DNA of 49,723 nucleotides from Calothrix sp. FI2-JRJ7 (GTDB taxonomy: Bacteria; Cyanobacteriota; Cyanobacteriia; Cyanobacteriales; Nostocaceae). The notes beneath the pieces are model-generated. The model was not told the DNA's origin. It did no database searches and worked only from the letters and a program-made list of their open reading frames with translations. This document shows, in pieces, positions 8,606 through 17,065 of this stretch (position 1 is the first letter of the stretch; the number at the start of each line of letters is the position of its first letter). The translations under genes were made by a program, and so were the position numbers. Where the stretch lies: contig JAHHGX010000029.1 of assembly GCA_019359675.1 (NCBI GenBank), forward strand, positions 1 to 49,723. The letters are read 5' to 3'.

Positions 8606-8832
8606 CTATGCCCCAAAACCAGGCAGAAGGCGATACGTTTCGCTCTTCATTATGATTGAGAATCCTAACCAAATCAAAACTAATGGGAAGATTTTGCGAC
8701 CGTAGCGAGCTAGAAGTGGCGCCATCAAAGGATTATGAGTCATGCGATAAGAGAGGAAACACCAAACTCCAACTGTTAGGTAGCAAATTGCGAGAATTAC
8801 GCCTAAGCTATTGATATTGCTGCTAGCAAATT
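8606..8832 (-). pseudogene. Remnant of a CadD-type cadmium resistance transporter
   Basis: A leftward frame ending at TAG 8606-8608 reads LGVILAICYLTVGVWCFLSY, then RMTHNPLMAPLLARYG, RKIFPLVLIWLGFSII and KSETYRLLPGFG. This matches my memory of the last third of cyanobacterial Cad (CadD) family transporters, where GVWC, a TRYG-like motif and IVPFVLIGLG recur. The upstream part, about 8835-8950, keeps only fragments such as NLGIYG, out of order and without a usable start. I read it as a 3' remnant of a decayed metal-efflux gene. Confidence 0.68.
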
Positions 8833-9003
8833 TTTGTTGCCAGATTCTTCAGATTCTTCACTACCAGTTCCGTAAATTCCAAGGTTTCCCCGACTTTCGT
8901 TACAGCATTGTCCCCATACGACTCCTGCAAGATTCCTAAAATGCCCAGCGTCAAGAGATATGTACAACACAATCTACACTTAATTAATATAATTATAAAA
9001 AGT
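8833..9003. other. Decayed upstream part of the CadD remnant
   Basis: No intact gene. On the reverse strand short pieces such as NESRGNLGIYG may derive from the central region of the same cadmium transporter. No start codon or signal could be assigned. Confidence 0.35.
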
Positions 9004-9040
9004 AAAAATGGGATACAGTAGATTTAACTGCATCCCATTA
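9004..9040 (-). terminator. Terminator after the methyltransferase gene
   Basis: On the reverse strand AATGGGATGCAGT pairs with ACTGTATCCCATT across a seven-base loop and is followed by a short T run. It lies about 60 bases past the methyltransferase stop, in the right orientation to end that transcript. Confidence 0.78.
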
Positions 9041-9101
9041 AAACAAACACTATTGAACAGTCGCATTGAATAGCAAGCGCATTCCTAAATTTGACTCAAG
9101 G

Positions 9102-9959
9102 CTAAATTTTAACCAGGCGCCATAATTGAATTTGATAACATAGATGTTTTTCAAAAATAAGCTTGGCTTGTAACCCTTCAACAATCGGTTTTTGTAGCCA
9201 GCGTTTAAATGCCCAGTTAAAAACTGCATACACTGGAGGCGCCGCAATATTTAAAACATTTCCAATATATTTACCAGTCGATAACCCAAAAGTCCGAAAG
9301 TTGTCAATACACAAATCAATAGTTGGAGTAATTTGGCTAGAAATATCCTCAGTTTTAACTAGCTCAAATCCAGCTTGCTCTAACGCAGTATTAAGCTCTG
9401 TAACCACATGACAATTAGAAAAGATACCCTCATTATACTTATCGTCAACACGTAACATATCTGCAAGTAACAAATAACCACCAGAGCTAAGTAAACGTGA
9501 TGCACACTGGGCAATATCCGAAGCCGCTATGTACTGACTACTTTCGCTAAGAAGAATAAGATTGTAAGAATTTGTTGTCTTAAAATCTTCAAATCTTGTT
9601 AAATGGAATGGTGCTTTACAGTTTGTTTGTTTTAAAAACATTTCCTCCTGAAGTCCATCTGGCGCCAGTCCTTCTACCGTAAAACCACGTTCCAGTAAAT
9701 AACTAGCATTACCTCCTATTCCACAACCGACATCAAGAATAGAATTTACTCCCTCTGGGATAAAGCTTAAAAGTTTATTTGAATAAGCTTCTTGAGCAAT
9801 ACGCAGTTGACTAATAGTCAGTTCCTGATTGGCTACTGGTGGTGATTCCCAATATCCATAATGTAGGAATGGAGAATTTGTCAGTTCTAAATAATATTGA
9901 ATCGCTGCATTTTGGTAGCGAGTCGCTGGAGAAATGTTTTTTACCTTGGATTTTTGCAT
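9102..9959 (-). CDS. Class I SAM-dependent methyltransferase
   Basis: A 285-residue soluble enzyme. The N-terminal NSPFLHYGYWE segment, common in lipid and small-molecule methyltransferases, is followed by motif I SILDVGCGIGG (about residues 73-83), an acidic strand after LERGFTVEGLAPD, and a motif IV-like NLILLSESSQYI. The C-terminal third is hydrophobic (VYAVFNWAFKRW) and may lie on a membrane or cover a lipid substrate. It uses S-adenosylmethionine to methylate an unknown acceptor. It starts 21 bases after the end of a 146-residue unknown gene read in the same direction, so the two are probably one operon. Confidence 0.75.
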   Translation of the reverse strand: MQKSKVKNISPATRYQNAAIQYYLELTNSPFLHYGYWESPPVANQELTISQLRIAQEAYSNKLLSFIPEGVNSILDVGCGIGGNASYLLERGFTVEGLAPDGLQEEMFLKQTNCKAPFHLTRFEDFKTTNSYNLILLSESSQYIAASDIAQCASRLLSSGGYLLLADMLRVDDKYNEGIFSNCHVVTELNTALEQAGFELVKTEDISSQITPTIDLCIDNFRTFGLSTGKYIGNVLNIAAPPVYAVFNWAFKRWLQKPIVEGLQAKLIFEKHLCYQIQLWRLVKI

Positions 9960-9980
9960 GAGTAATTATGCTAATGTTAA

Positions 9981-10421
9981 CTAAAAAGTTCGATGAGACG
10001 GTTTAAATTCCTCCCATCTCCGAGAGATTTGTTTATAAGACTCGACGGGAGAAATTACTGAATTTACCAGGATATCTACCTCTAATTCATTACCACATTT
10101 CAAGACTAAAATTATTTCTTTTTGCGGATTATAATCATCAACTGCTTTAATAATACGTATAATTGCTTTTGAATTAAGAACCCACTCTTGTAAATAAGCT
10201 TGCACTTTAGATTTGGTCAAAAAAAATAAATTGAGATTTTGCTCTAAATAAAAGGTTTTACATTGCGTTGAAATAAGGGCAACATCAGACGTATCTGATA
10301 TATCCAGCAAGCAAATGACGGCGCCGTTTCCCGATTTTAAAAAACCTTCCCAAGCAGTATAACCAATTAGTAACAAAGTATTAATATTTAATATCGGCGA
10401 AAAATTATTTCTCAAAGACAT
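9981..10421 (-). CDS. Conserved-looking protein of unknown function upstream of the methyltransferase
   Basis: 146 residues, beginning MSLRNNFSPILNINTLLLIGYTAW. I recognise no family. The central part alternates strands and helices (GNGAVICLLDISDT, LNLFFLTKSK, KEIILVLKCGNELEVDILV), consistent with a small alpha/beta domain. There is no signal peptide or clear membrane segment. It is 21 bases before the methyltransferase, read in the same direction, so it may be an accessory protein or partner enzyme. Length, base use and position favour a real gene. Confidence 0.6.
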   Translation of the reverse strand: MSLRNNFSPILNINTLLLIGYTAWEGFLKSGNGAVICLLDISDTSDVALISTQCKTFYLEQNLNLFFLTKSKVQAYLQEWVLNSKAIIRIIKAVDDYNPQKEIILVLKCGNELEVDILVNSVISPVESYKQISRRWEEFKPSHRTF

Positions 10422-10748
10422 TTACTTCCTCGTGCGAGCAATGTAATCATAACCATCACTTCATTGACGACAAGATAGGCGCCATTCAAAAATCTATTAA
10501 GGTTATTTCCTCCACTCATTCGCACAAGTTGTACAAACAAATATTTTATACTGAACTTTCATCTATACCTCGTAGATACTTAGTTAACTTTATTTCATCG
10601 GCAGGCATTGTCACTTACAAGTAGAACTGATATTTTTATTTTATCATACAGATGATAAGCGAGTTCCCAGGTAACAAAATAGCTTGACTTCTCCCTGCTA
10701 GTTGCAGTTCCTAAAACGTTATTGTATATCTGCAATATCACAATGAAG
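10422..10748. other. Intergenic between the unknown gene and the DMT transporter
   Basis: About 325 bases. It must hold the promoter of the leftward unknown/methyltransferase pair. On the reverse strand a 35-codon frame starting MSGGNNLNRFLNGAYLVV, with GGAGG-like bases nearby, runs into the start of the next gene. I cannot support it as a gene. One GGCGCC at 10478. Confidence 0.4.
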
Positions 10749-11699
10749 TTAATCTATTTCAGCAGTAACTTGACTAGATACAGCTATATATAAACCGATA
10801 AGGAGTATTATAAAACCTATCCAGTTTGAAAAACTTAACCTTTCCCAAAATATTACCCAAGCAAAAAGGCTACTAATAATTGGCTCTAACAAATGAACTA
10901 AGGAAACAACAACCGAGGAAAACTTATTAAGACTATATGTCAGTAAACCTTGACCAACTATTTGGCAAACCAGGGCAAGGCTAATCACCCAAGTCCACCC
11001 TGAGAGTGTAGAAGGAAAAATTTCATTTCCACTCAATAAAACGAAGGGTAACATTACTATAACAGAAATTCCACAAACCCATAATTGTATCGTGACCGAA
11101 TCGAATTTGGCTCGTAGTTTTTCTACAGCTAGCAAATAAGCAGTAGCAAAAATCGCACTTAAAATAGCCACTGAACTTCCAACTAAATTGCTGGTAGCAG
11201 TAGAGAGTTCCTCGATTTCGATGCCAATTGCTCCTGCAAAAGCGATAACCATTCCAATGACAAATTGGCGGTTGAAGCCTTGATTAAATAGTAACCATGC
11301 TCCTAAGCTAGTAAATATCGGCGCCAAATTATGTAGTACAGTAGAAATAGCAACACTAGTTTGAGTCAGTGACCAAGCAATGCAAACCAGATTTAAGGCA
11401 AACGAAATTCCAGAAGTTGACAAGATTAACAAATTTTGATATGTATAAGGCTGCTGTTGTATTGGCTCCCTTGCTCTAAATTGTATTATCACCTTGGCAA
11501 ACTGCCATAGGGCAAAGAATACAGTAGCTAGCCAAAAGCGATTAAATACAGTCGCATCGGGACTAAGTTCGTTTTCGCTCCATTTAATAAAGATAGAACC
11601 GAATGATAGAGCAACTATACCGATAAATAATAAGACAGGGGAAGCGATAGCTGATATTTTAGCCAATAGTCGCCCAATAAAATTCAGTTGATTTTCCAT
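10749..11699 (-). CDS. DMT-superfamily transporter with two EamA domains
   Basis: 316 residues with about ten hydrophobic segments in two homologous halves, the EamA (drug/metabolite exporter) arrangement. The first half has IVALSFGSIFIKWSE and NRFWLATVFFALW; the second has YLLAVEKLRAKF and LLEPIISSLFAWVIFWE, matching the conserved LxPxxxxxxxxxxxxE signature near the end of EamA domains. Such proteins export small metabolites or amino acids across the inner membrane; the substrate cannot be assigned. It stands alone, read leftward, with about 800 bases of non-coding DNA upstream. Confidence 0.85.
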   Translation of the reverse strand: MENQLNFIGRLLAKISAIASPVLLFIGIVALSFGSIFIKWSENELSPDATVFNRFWLATVFFALWQFAKVIIQFRAREPIQQQPYTYQNLLILSTSGISFALNLVCIAWSLTQTSVAISTVLHNLAPIFTSLGAWLLFNQGFNRQFVIGMVIAFAGAIGIEIEELSTATSNLVGSSVAILSAIFATAYLLAVEKLRAKFDSVTIQLWVCGISVIVMLPFVLLSGNEIFPSTLSGWTWVISLALVCQIVGQGLLTYSLNKFSSVVVSLVHLLEPIISSLFAWVIFWERLSFSNWIGFIILLIGLYIAVSSQVTAEID

Positions 11700-12503
11700 C
11701 TTTTAGCTCGTTTTCCAAAGGAAAATATTAATAAAAATAATAAATTTTGAATAACACTTTAATAATATACACTTATCTCGTTTCCTTGCTACTACCAAAA
11801 TAGAATTTTACCCCTTTCCGATATCGAAAGCAGGTTTAGCGTTTAGTTTAATATTAATTATCTACATATAATTAAGGAATTATAAAAGCTACAGCCTCAA
11901 GGTTAGACTGTAAAACTCAAATATCTTTATTACCTTCATGATAATCAATTTGAGCTAATACACGTCTGCTGTTAAAGGATTAAGAGTCAAATTGGAACTG
12001 CTACGATTGATATTAAGTCTTCTCGCAACACCCAATGTATTACCAGTATTATGAAAATTCATATTAACCCCGTTTTTCAAATTGACAAAAAACTAAAAAG
12101 CTATATAAATAAAGCTTTTGAACAATAATTTTTGTTAATCTTCTTCAATACTGGTATTGCTTGTCTTGAAATTAACACCGTGTAAATGCGTAAGTTATTT
12201 GTAAAGACAAAATAAAAATGCAAGTACTCATTCAGGACTTACGCATGAAAACCTAGAAACCTGGAATATACGTTGATAACATGTAATAAAAATGACGATT
12301 TGTCTGCGACAATGAATGCGTAGAAACCAGGTTTATGCAGCGTAAGTCCTATTAGTTATTACTCTTGAATGTCTTTAACAATGTTTGCATATTTCGTCCC
12401 ATCAGTATCGCTTGCCGATGACAATTTTACTTTAAAAAAATTATTACCATCAATTTAAACGTCTCCACAGTCAGAGAAGCTTACTAATCAAATATTTAGT
12501 ATT
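11700..12503. other. Intergenic with one MITE and a possible gene fragment
   Basis: AT-rich, free of GGCGCC. A leftward open stretch at about 11957-12064 reads MNFHNTGNTLGVARRL, then NPLTADVY and stop. This looks more protein-like than its surroundings and may be a scrap of an exported-protein gene, but it is too short to assign. The MITE at 12234-12350 fills part of the rest. Confidence 0.4.
12234..12350. repeat. MITE-like element with AGGACTTACGC ends
   Basis: Perfect 11-bp terminal inverted repeats, AGGACTTACGC at 12234-12244 and its complement at 12340-12350, bound 117 bp. An inner inverted repeat (AAACCTGG and CCAGGTTT) lies inside. The same end occurs again at 49599. No coding capacity. 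Confidence 0.8.
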
Positions 12504-12770
12504 TTGCGTTCTAGTAAAAAAAGTACCGAGCAAATTCAATGTACAGGAACTAAATCAAATGGACGCTATAGTTCTATATCCAATGCTATCGCTCCTTTTG
12601 ATTGTCAGTTCCTTAATAAATTAACGTTAACAATTAGAGCTACAAACTTTGTAATACTGCCTAGTGGTAGAGCTATACCCATTGAAAATGCCAAAAATTT
12701 CAACTTGATGCCAAAACCTATTCCCTTATCTTATCAAATTACTTCTTGGAATTGGAAGAAGCCGCCTTAG
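12504..12770 (+). CDS. Doubtful 88-residue reading frame
   Basis: An open frame from TTG 12504 encodes 88 residues, rich in Ser, Asn and Lys, ending SWNWKKPP. It has no clear ribosome-binding site, no known motif, no signal peptide and no ATG start. It lies in a long non-coding stretch before the mrp operon. It may be a remnant or chance; kept only so that the region is described. Confidence 0.2.
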   Translation: MRSSKKSTEQIQCTGTKSNGRYSSISNAIAPFDCQFLNKLTLTIRATNFVILPSGRAIPIENAKNFNLMPKPIPLSYQITSWNWKKPP

Positions 12771-13140
12771 AGATTACGTAATTTTTCTTAACTATAATGT
12801 AACAATTTATTACAAACAAAATAAGTTTGGTGATTACAGAGAAATAAGCTTTTGCGTGTCTGTTTTTCACCAACCTTTGATTATACTTGTGAATGGCTTT
12901 AAATAATTTTAATAATTATAGATATTTTTATAGTTTAACCATAAGAATTTTATATGCATCCACATTTGGATGCAGGAAACGCGCGTTTTATTTTTTATCG
13001 GCGCCAATATCTTGCTTTGAATGCCTAACATAACTTATTCTCAATATTAGATGTTAGATGTGTGTCAATTGTTCCATTGTCAAAATAATATCTTTGTCTA
13101 GAATATAATTACGACTAACCCTACCCAGCAGGCAATTCCC
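12771..13140. other. Upstream region of the mrp operon
   Basis: About 370 AT-rich bases expected to hold the mrp promoter. One GGCGCC at 13000. I could not fix a promoter or regulator site. The first gene starts with GTG at 13141. Confidence 0.45.
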
Positions 13141-13479
13141 GTGTTAGAAGCATTCGTATTCGCCACAGTGTTATGCGGATTTTTCGGCATAATTCTGAAA
13201 AAAAACCTGGTGATGAAAATCATCTCTATGGATGTAATGAGTACAGGGGTTATTGCCTATTATGTGCTAATTGCATCGCGAGAGGGCTTATTCACGCCAA
13301 TTGTTTCTTCATTCGTCAAAAATGGTGCTTATTCCGACCCAGTTCCCCAAGCAATTATTTTAACTGCGATTGTAATCGGTTTCTCGATTCAGGCGTTAAT
13401 GCTTGTTGGTGTCATGAAGTTGGCACGTGATAATCCGACATTAGAAACCAATGAGATTGAGAAGGATAATACACCATGA
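13141..13479 (+). CDS. mrpC: Mrp-type Na+/H+ antiporter subunit C (NuoK-like)
   Basis: 112 residues starting at GTG, with three membrane helices, homologous to NuoK of complex I and to MrpC/MnhC. Typical stretches are GIILKKNLVMKIISMDVMSTG in two parts (ILKKNLVMKI and MDVMSTGVIAYY) and the third helix DPVPQAIILTAIVIGFSIQA, where DPxPQAxxLTAIVI is the family hallmark. The stop overlaps the mrpD start by four bases (ATGA). It is the first gene of a seven-gene overlapping operon coding for a multi-subunit sodium/proton antiporter used in salt and alkali tolerance. Confidence 0.92.
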   Translation: MLEAFVFATVLCGFFGIILKKNLVMKIISMDVMSTGVIAYYVLIASREGLFTPIVSSFVKNGAYSDPVPQAIILTAIVIGFSIQALMLVGVMKLARDNPTLETNEIEKDNTP

Positions 13480-14909
13480 CCACCATTACAATCGCATGGA
13501 TTGCACTACCGTTTTTTTTGGGGTTCGTCATTTATCTATTTCCCAAGCTTGACAAATTTCTCGCACTATGCGGTGCCGTTATTTCTGGCGCTTATGCGTT
13601 AAAGCTATTTGTCGAAAATTCCCCTATCAAACTACAGCTAGTAGACCATTTCGGTGTCATATTACTAGTCGATCAGTTGACTGGCTACTTTATATTAACC
13701 AATGCGCTGGTAACTGCTGCCGTTTTACTCTACTGTTGGCATACCGATAAATCGACTTTCTTTTTTGCACAAACTATCATTTTGCATGGTAGCGTCAATG
13801 CCGCCTTTGCTTGTTCTGATTTTATTAGTTTATATGTAGCGTTAGAAGTCAGTGGTATTGCCGCGTTCCTTCTAATTGCTTATCCCCGCACTGACCGTTC
13901 ACTTTGGGTTGGTTTAAGCTATCTGTTTGTTAGCAACACAGCGATGTTGTTTTATCTTGTAGGCGCCGCGTTGGTTTACAAAGCAAATCATTCGTTTGAT
14001 TTTGCTGGGTTACGTGGGGCGCCTCCAGAAGCATTAGCCCTGATATTTCTGGGATTATTGATAAAAGGAGGAGTTTTTGTATCAGGATTATGGCTACCTT
14101 TGACCCACTCAGAATCAGAAACTCCTGTGTCAGCGTTACTATCGGGAGTTGTCGTCAAAACTGGGATACTTCCACTACTACGTTGCGCTTTGATTGTACC
14201 TGAAATCGACCCAATTGTCAGAATTTTCGGAGTTGGGACTGCGCTTTTAGGAGTTTCCTATGCTGTATTTGAAAAAGATACTAAGCGTATGCTGGCATTT
14301 CACACTATTTCGCAGTTAGGCTTTATTCTCGCTGCACCAGTAGTAGGTGGCTTTTATGCACTAACGCACGGTCTCGTCAAATCAACACTCTTTTTAATTG
14401 CAGGCGCCTTACCAAGCCGAAACTTTAAAGAGTTACAACAAAAGCCTATAAATAATGCAATTTGGATTGCTCTGGTTATAGCTAGCTTTTCAATATCAGG
14501 CTTTCCCTTGTTATCAGGTTTTGGAGCGAAAGTGTTGACGACCAAGAATTTACTACCTTGGCAAACAATCGCTATGAACGTTGCAGCTTTAGGAACAGCA
14601 ATTTCATTTGCCAAGTTTATATTTTTACCTCGTGGTGGCCAAGAGAAAAAAGTACGCCCTGGTTTCTGGGCAGCCGTAATTCTGCTCATCGGTGGTCTGA
14701 TTGTCGCAAATATTGCATATGCCGAGGCGTATACCGTTGCTAATATCATAAAACCACTGGCAATCATCGCTGTTGGCTGGTTGGCATATCTTTTGATTTT
14801 TCGACAAGCTGCTCTCAAACTGCCGCGTATGCTTGAGCGATTTGAGCATCTTGTTGGTTTTATGAGCTTAACTTTGATTCTGCTGTTCTGGATGAGATTT
14901 GCCGCATGA
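13476..14909 (+). CDS. mrpD: Mrp-type Na+/H+ antiporter subunit D (NuoN/NuoM-like)
   Basis: 477 residues with about fourteen membrane helices, the large proton-translocating-type subunit. The proton-conducting-membrane-transporter core is recognisable: LYVALEVSGIAAFLLIAYPRT, quoted in parts as YVALEVSGIAAFLL (key Glu in TM5-like helix), LLIKGGVFVSGLWLPLTHSE (key Lys in TM7-like helix), TPVSALLSGVVVKTGI, and KRMLAFHTISQLGFI with ALTHGLVKSTLFLIAG. Starts inside the mrpC stop (ATGA) and overlaps mrpE in the same way, so translation is coupled. It is a bit shorter than many MrpD proteins. Confidence 0.92.
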   Translation: MTTITIAWIALPFFLGFVIYLFPKLDKFLALCGAVISGAYALKLFVENSPIKLQLVDHFGVILLVDQLTGYFILTNALVTAAVLLYCWHTDKSTFFFAQTIILHGSVNAAFACSDFISLYVALEVSGIAAFLLIAYPRTDRSLWVGLSYLFVSNTAMLFYLVGAALVYKANHSFDFAGLRGAPPEALALIFLGLLIKGGVFVSGLWLPLTHSESETPVSALLSGVVVKTGILPLLRCALIVPEIDPIVRIFGVGTALLGVSYAVFEKDTKRMLAFHTISQLGFILAAPVVGGFYALTHGLVKSTLFLIAGALPSRNFKELQQKPINNAIWIALVIASFSISGFPLLSGFGAKVLTTKNLLPWQTIAMNVAALGTAISFAKFIFLPRGGQEKKVRPGFWAAVILLIGGLIVANIAYAEAYTVANIIKPLAIIAVGWLAYLLIFRQAALKLPRMLERFEHLVGFMSLTLILLFWMRFAA

Positions 14910-15289
14910 TTGGACATTTTATACTACGACTACTCATTTGGTTTTTGCTTACCGCCAATTTTACAGTCGCGAATACTATAATTGGTGTTTGCATCGCTGT
15001 TTTATTACCACGCAGCAACGCGACAAGGGAAACATTAAAAGATTGGTTACAAATGCTGTGGAAAATTATATTAGCAGTTCCACAAGCATATATGGAAGCG
15101 TTTGAGTTACTCGTTCGTCCTCATAAATATGAAGAAGTAGTTATGGAGCGAGTATCATCAAAACGCTCGCCCAGAATGATTTTCTTGGACGTATTCTTAA
15201 TTACTTTTACACCCAAGACCATTGTTTTTAAATATCACGAAGAAGGTTGGTACGAAGTTCACCAAATTCGACGCCGGAGAAGTCTATGA
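14906..15289 (+). CDS. mrpE: Mrp-type antiporter subunit E
   Basis: 127 residues. Two N-terminal hydrophobic stretches (ILRLLIWFLLTANFTVANTI and IIGVCIAVLL) lead to a cytoplasmic C-terminal part with the MrpE pattern SPRMIFLDVFLITFTPKTIV and HEEGWYEVHQIRRR. This gene is the least conserved of the set, but its position between D and F and its length agree. Four-base overlaps on both sides couple its translation. Confidence 0.85.
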   Translation: MIGHFILRLLIWFLLTANFTVANTIIGVCIAVLLPRSNATRETLKDWLQMLWKIILAVPQAYMEAFELLVRPHKYEEVVMERVSSKRSPRMIFLDVFLITFTPKTIVFKYHEEGWYEVHQIRRRRSL

Positions 15290-15543
15290 ACTTAAACATA
15301 GTATTAATTGCAATGATTTTGGCGTTACTTATACCATTTTATGAAGCTTGGAGAAACGATGATGTCTGGCAGAAAATGCTGGCATTAGCAAGTATTTCTA
15401 GCAAAACGGCAATTATAGTATTAGTCGTTTCTGTCTTACGTGATGATTGGATGATTGGTGTCGTTGCCGCAATTATTTTAAGTGTGGGTAATGCTGGGTT
15501 TATGCTGCTAGCAAATGTAATCAAGAGAATGGGTGATGTATGA
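15286..15543 (+). CDS. mrpF: Mrp-type antiporter subunit F
   Basis: 85 residues from ATG 15286, which overlaps the mrpE stop as ATGA; an in-frame upstream GTG at 15247 is disfavoured because it would extend far into mrpE. Three hydrophobic helices are visible (NIVLIAMILALLIPFYEAW, SSKTAIIVLVVSVL, GVVAAIILSVGNAGFMLLA), matching small MrpF/PhaF-type subunits. Overlaps the next start at 15540. Confidence 0.82.
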   Translation: MNLNIVLIAMILALLIPFYEAWRNDDVWQKMLALASISSKTAIIVLVVSVLRDDWMIGVVAAIILSVGNAGFMLLANVIKRMGDV

Positions 15544-15824
15544 TAAATATCTTAAGTTATACATGTATAACTGTAGGAATTGTCTTTTGGTTTTGGGGAA
15601 CTTCTTACTTACTGGGTAATCGCTCGGTATTATACAAGCTGCACAGTCTTTCGGTTGCAGATACTTTAGGGTCAATTGCTATCCTCGTAGGACTATTGTT
15701 AAAAAGACCCAATGAATGGCCGCTACTTATCCTTGGCATTATCTGCTTGGCAATTTGGAACACCATGTTAGGGTATGTACTCGCATACTGCTCTACAGCA
15801 CCTAGTGAGGTAAGCAATGACTGA
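15540..15824 (+). CDS. mrpG: Mrp-type antiporter subunit G
   Basis: 94 residues, three membrane helices. The MrpG/PhaG hallmark is seen in the stretch GNRSVLYKLHSLSVADTLGS, where KLHxLSxADTLG is diagnostic. It starts in the mrpF stop and overlaps the next gene by eight bases. Seen together with E and F, it supports a full antiporter operon. Confidence 0.9.
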   Translation: MINILSYTCITVGIVFWFWGTSYLLGNRSVLYKLHSLSVADTLGSIAILVGLLLKRPNEWPLLILGIICLAIWNTMLGYVLAYCSTAPSEVSND

Positions 15825-16374
15825 TACTTATATATATTTCATCATTGCTCTGTTACCTTTGTCTGCTTGTATGTTAGTACTTCAGACAAATCCTTATAAT
15901 GCACTTGTAATTCGTGGCATTTTAGGAGCAATTGCGGCAATGGTGTATGGAATTTTAGGCGCCGCAGATGTTGCATTGACCGAAGCATTAATGGGCACCA
16001 TGCTTGCTATTACTCTATATGCTGTTGCAGTGCGTTCATCAATGGTGATGCGTTTAGGTGTGCTTAAAGCGACAACCGAAACAGATAAAAACACCTCTGA
16101 ATTTGAGAACCTTATAGCTAACATCCGAACAATTTTTAACAAACGTCATATGCGTCTGGAGTTAGTATCATACACTGATACACAGGCATTACATCGCGCG
16201 CTAATGGAAAAAGAAGTACATGCGACCTGCGTACACTCACAATTAAATAACGAAGAACCAATACAAACTGTAACCAGACTGCAACGCATCTACGACATCA
16301 TGCAAGCCGAACTTTCATCACCAGGGACAACCCTGACTTATGTAAGTACTAAAAATTTAGGGGAACAGCAATGA
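15817..16374 (+). CDS. mrpA: DUF4040 (MbhD-like) subunit, equivalent to the C-terminal part of MrpA
   Basis: 185 residues. Three helices at the start carry the DUF4040/MbhD motif AAMVYGILGAADVALTEALMG, quoted as YGILGAADVALTEALMG, which in Bacillus lies near the C-terminus of the large MrpA. The remaining 90 residues are soluble and less conserved (HMRLELVSYTDTQALHRAL). The NuoL-like part of MrpA is absent from this operon; a short A subunit is, as far as I recall, the usual cyanobacterial arrangement. Overlaps its neighbours by eight and four bases. Confidence 0.82.
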   Translation: MTDTYIYFIIALLPLSACMLVLQTNPYNALVIRGILGAIAAMVYGILGAADVALTEALMGTMLAITLYAVAVRSSMVMRLGVLKATTETDKNTSEFENLIANIRTIFNKRHMRLELVSYTDTQALHRALMEKEVHATCVHSQLNNEEPIQTVTRLQRIYDIMQAELSSPGTTLTYVSTKNLGEQQ

Positions 16375-17030
16375 AATGGATTTACGTATTAGCAGGGATA
16401 GCATTATATATCAAAATGCTTGTCATCGCCAATCCGGCGCCAGACTTTCCTGTATCAATTGTAGATGCAGTTGTGAAAGATAGTGGTGTGCCCAATGCGG
16501 TTTCGGGAATCATTTTCAGAAATCGTTTATATGATACCATCTTCGAGGTGGTAGTATTTACCATCGCCATATTAGGCGCCAACTTTTTACTAGCGACAGA
16601 AAAGCCTTCCACTGAAGTCCATCATTTCACAGATAAACCATCTGTAGTATTAGCACGTCTAGGAGCAACTATTGCAGCATTAGTAGGTATCGAACTCGCA
16701 ATTCGAGGACATCTCAGTCCCGGTGGTGGTTTTGCTGCTGGTGTAGCAGGTGGAACTGCTATTGGTCTTGTAGCAATTACCGCACCACCAGAATGGATGC
16801 AGGCAATTTATAAACGATGGCACGCTGCCACATTAGAAAAACTTTCAGTACTCGTTTTCATTGTACTGTCAGTCGTTACCTTGGCAGGCGCCGAACTACC
16901 GCACGGAGAACTAGGAGCGTTATTTAGTGGAGGAATTCTCCCCATCCTCAACATCCTAGTCGCAGCAAAAGTAGCATTAGGTTCCTGGGCAGTTATCCTA
17001 GTCTTCATCCGCTACCGAGGACTATTGTAG
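16371..17030 (+). CDS. mrpB: Mrp-type antiporter subunit B (MnhB-like, with an N-terminal extension)
   Basis: 219 residues. The C-terminal 130 are a clear MnhB domain: IELAIRGHLSPGGGFAAGVAG, quoted as RGHLSPGGGFAAGVAGG, is the family hallmark, followed by LGALFSGGILPILNILVAAKV. The first 80 residues contain two helices and the string RNRLYDTIFEVVVFTIAILGA, resembling MbhE, so the gene seems to fuse an MbhE-like and an MnhB-like part. It is the last gene of the operon, followed at once by a GTTGGGT inverted repeat. Confidence 0.87.
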   Translation: MKWIYVLAGIALYIKMLVIANPAPDFPVSIVDAVVKDSGVPNAVSGIIFRNRLYDTIFEVVVFTIAILGANFLLATEKPSTEVHHFTDKPSVVLARLGATIAALVGIELAIRGHLSPGGGFAAGVAGGTAIGLVAITAPPEWMQAIYKRWHAATLEKLSVLVFIVLSVVTLAGAELPHGELGALFSGGILPILNILVAAKVALGSWAVILVFIRYRGLL

Positions 17031-17059
17031 GTTGGGTGGAGGCTTTGCGGAACCCAACA
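17031..17059. repeat. GTTGGGT hairpin repeat after mrpB
   Basis: GTTGGGT and ACCCAAC bracket GGAGGCTTTGCGGA. This is a type of short repeat often seen in cyanobacterial intergenic DNA; related pieces are at 36072-36150 and 47455-47485. It could end the mrp transcript, but it has no T run. Confidence 0.6.
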
Positions 17060-17065
17060 TATTAA

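Noticed and set aside
9050-9247. Reverse 65-codon frame overlapping the methyltransferase end
   Set aside because: A different frame of the same strand, running through the end of the methyltransferase gene; no motif.
14354-14917. Long reverse-strand open frame of 187 codons opposite mrpD
   Set aside because: It lies wholly within mrpD, has no recognisable family and shows the composition expected of the complement of a membrane-protein gene.
15817-16374. mrpA treated as truncated or broken
   Set aside because: The short DUF4040-only A subunit has clean overlaps on both sides, and as far as I recall this is the normal form in cyanobacterial mrp operons.
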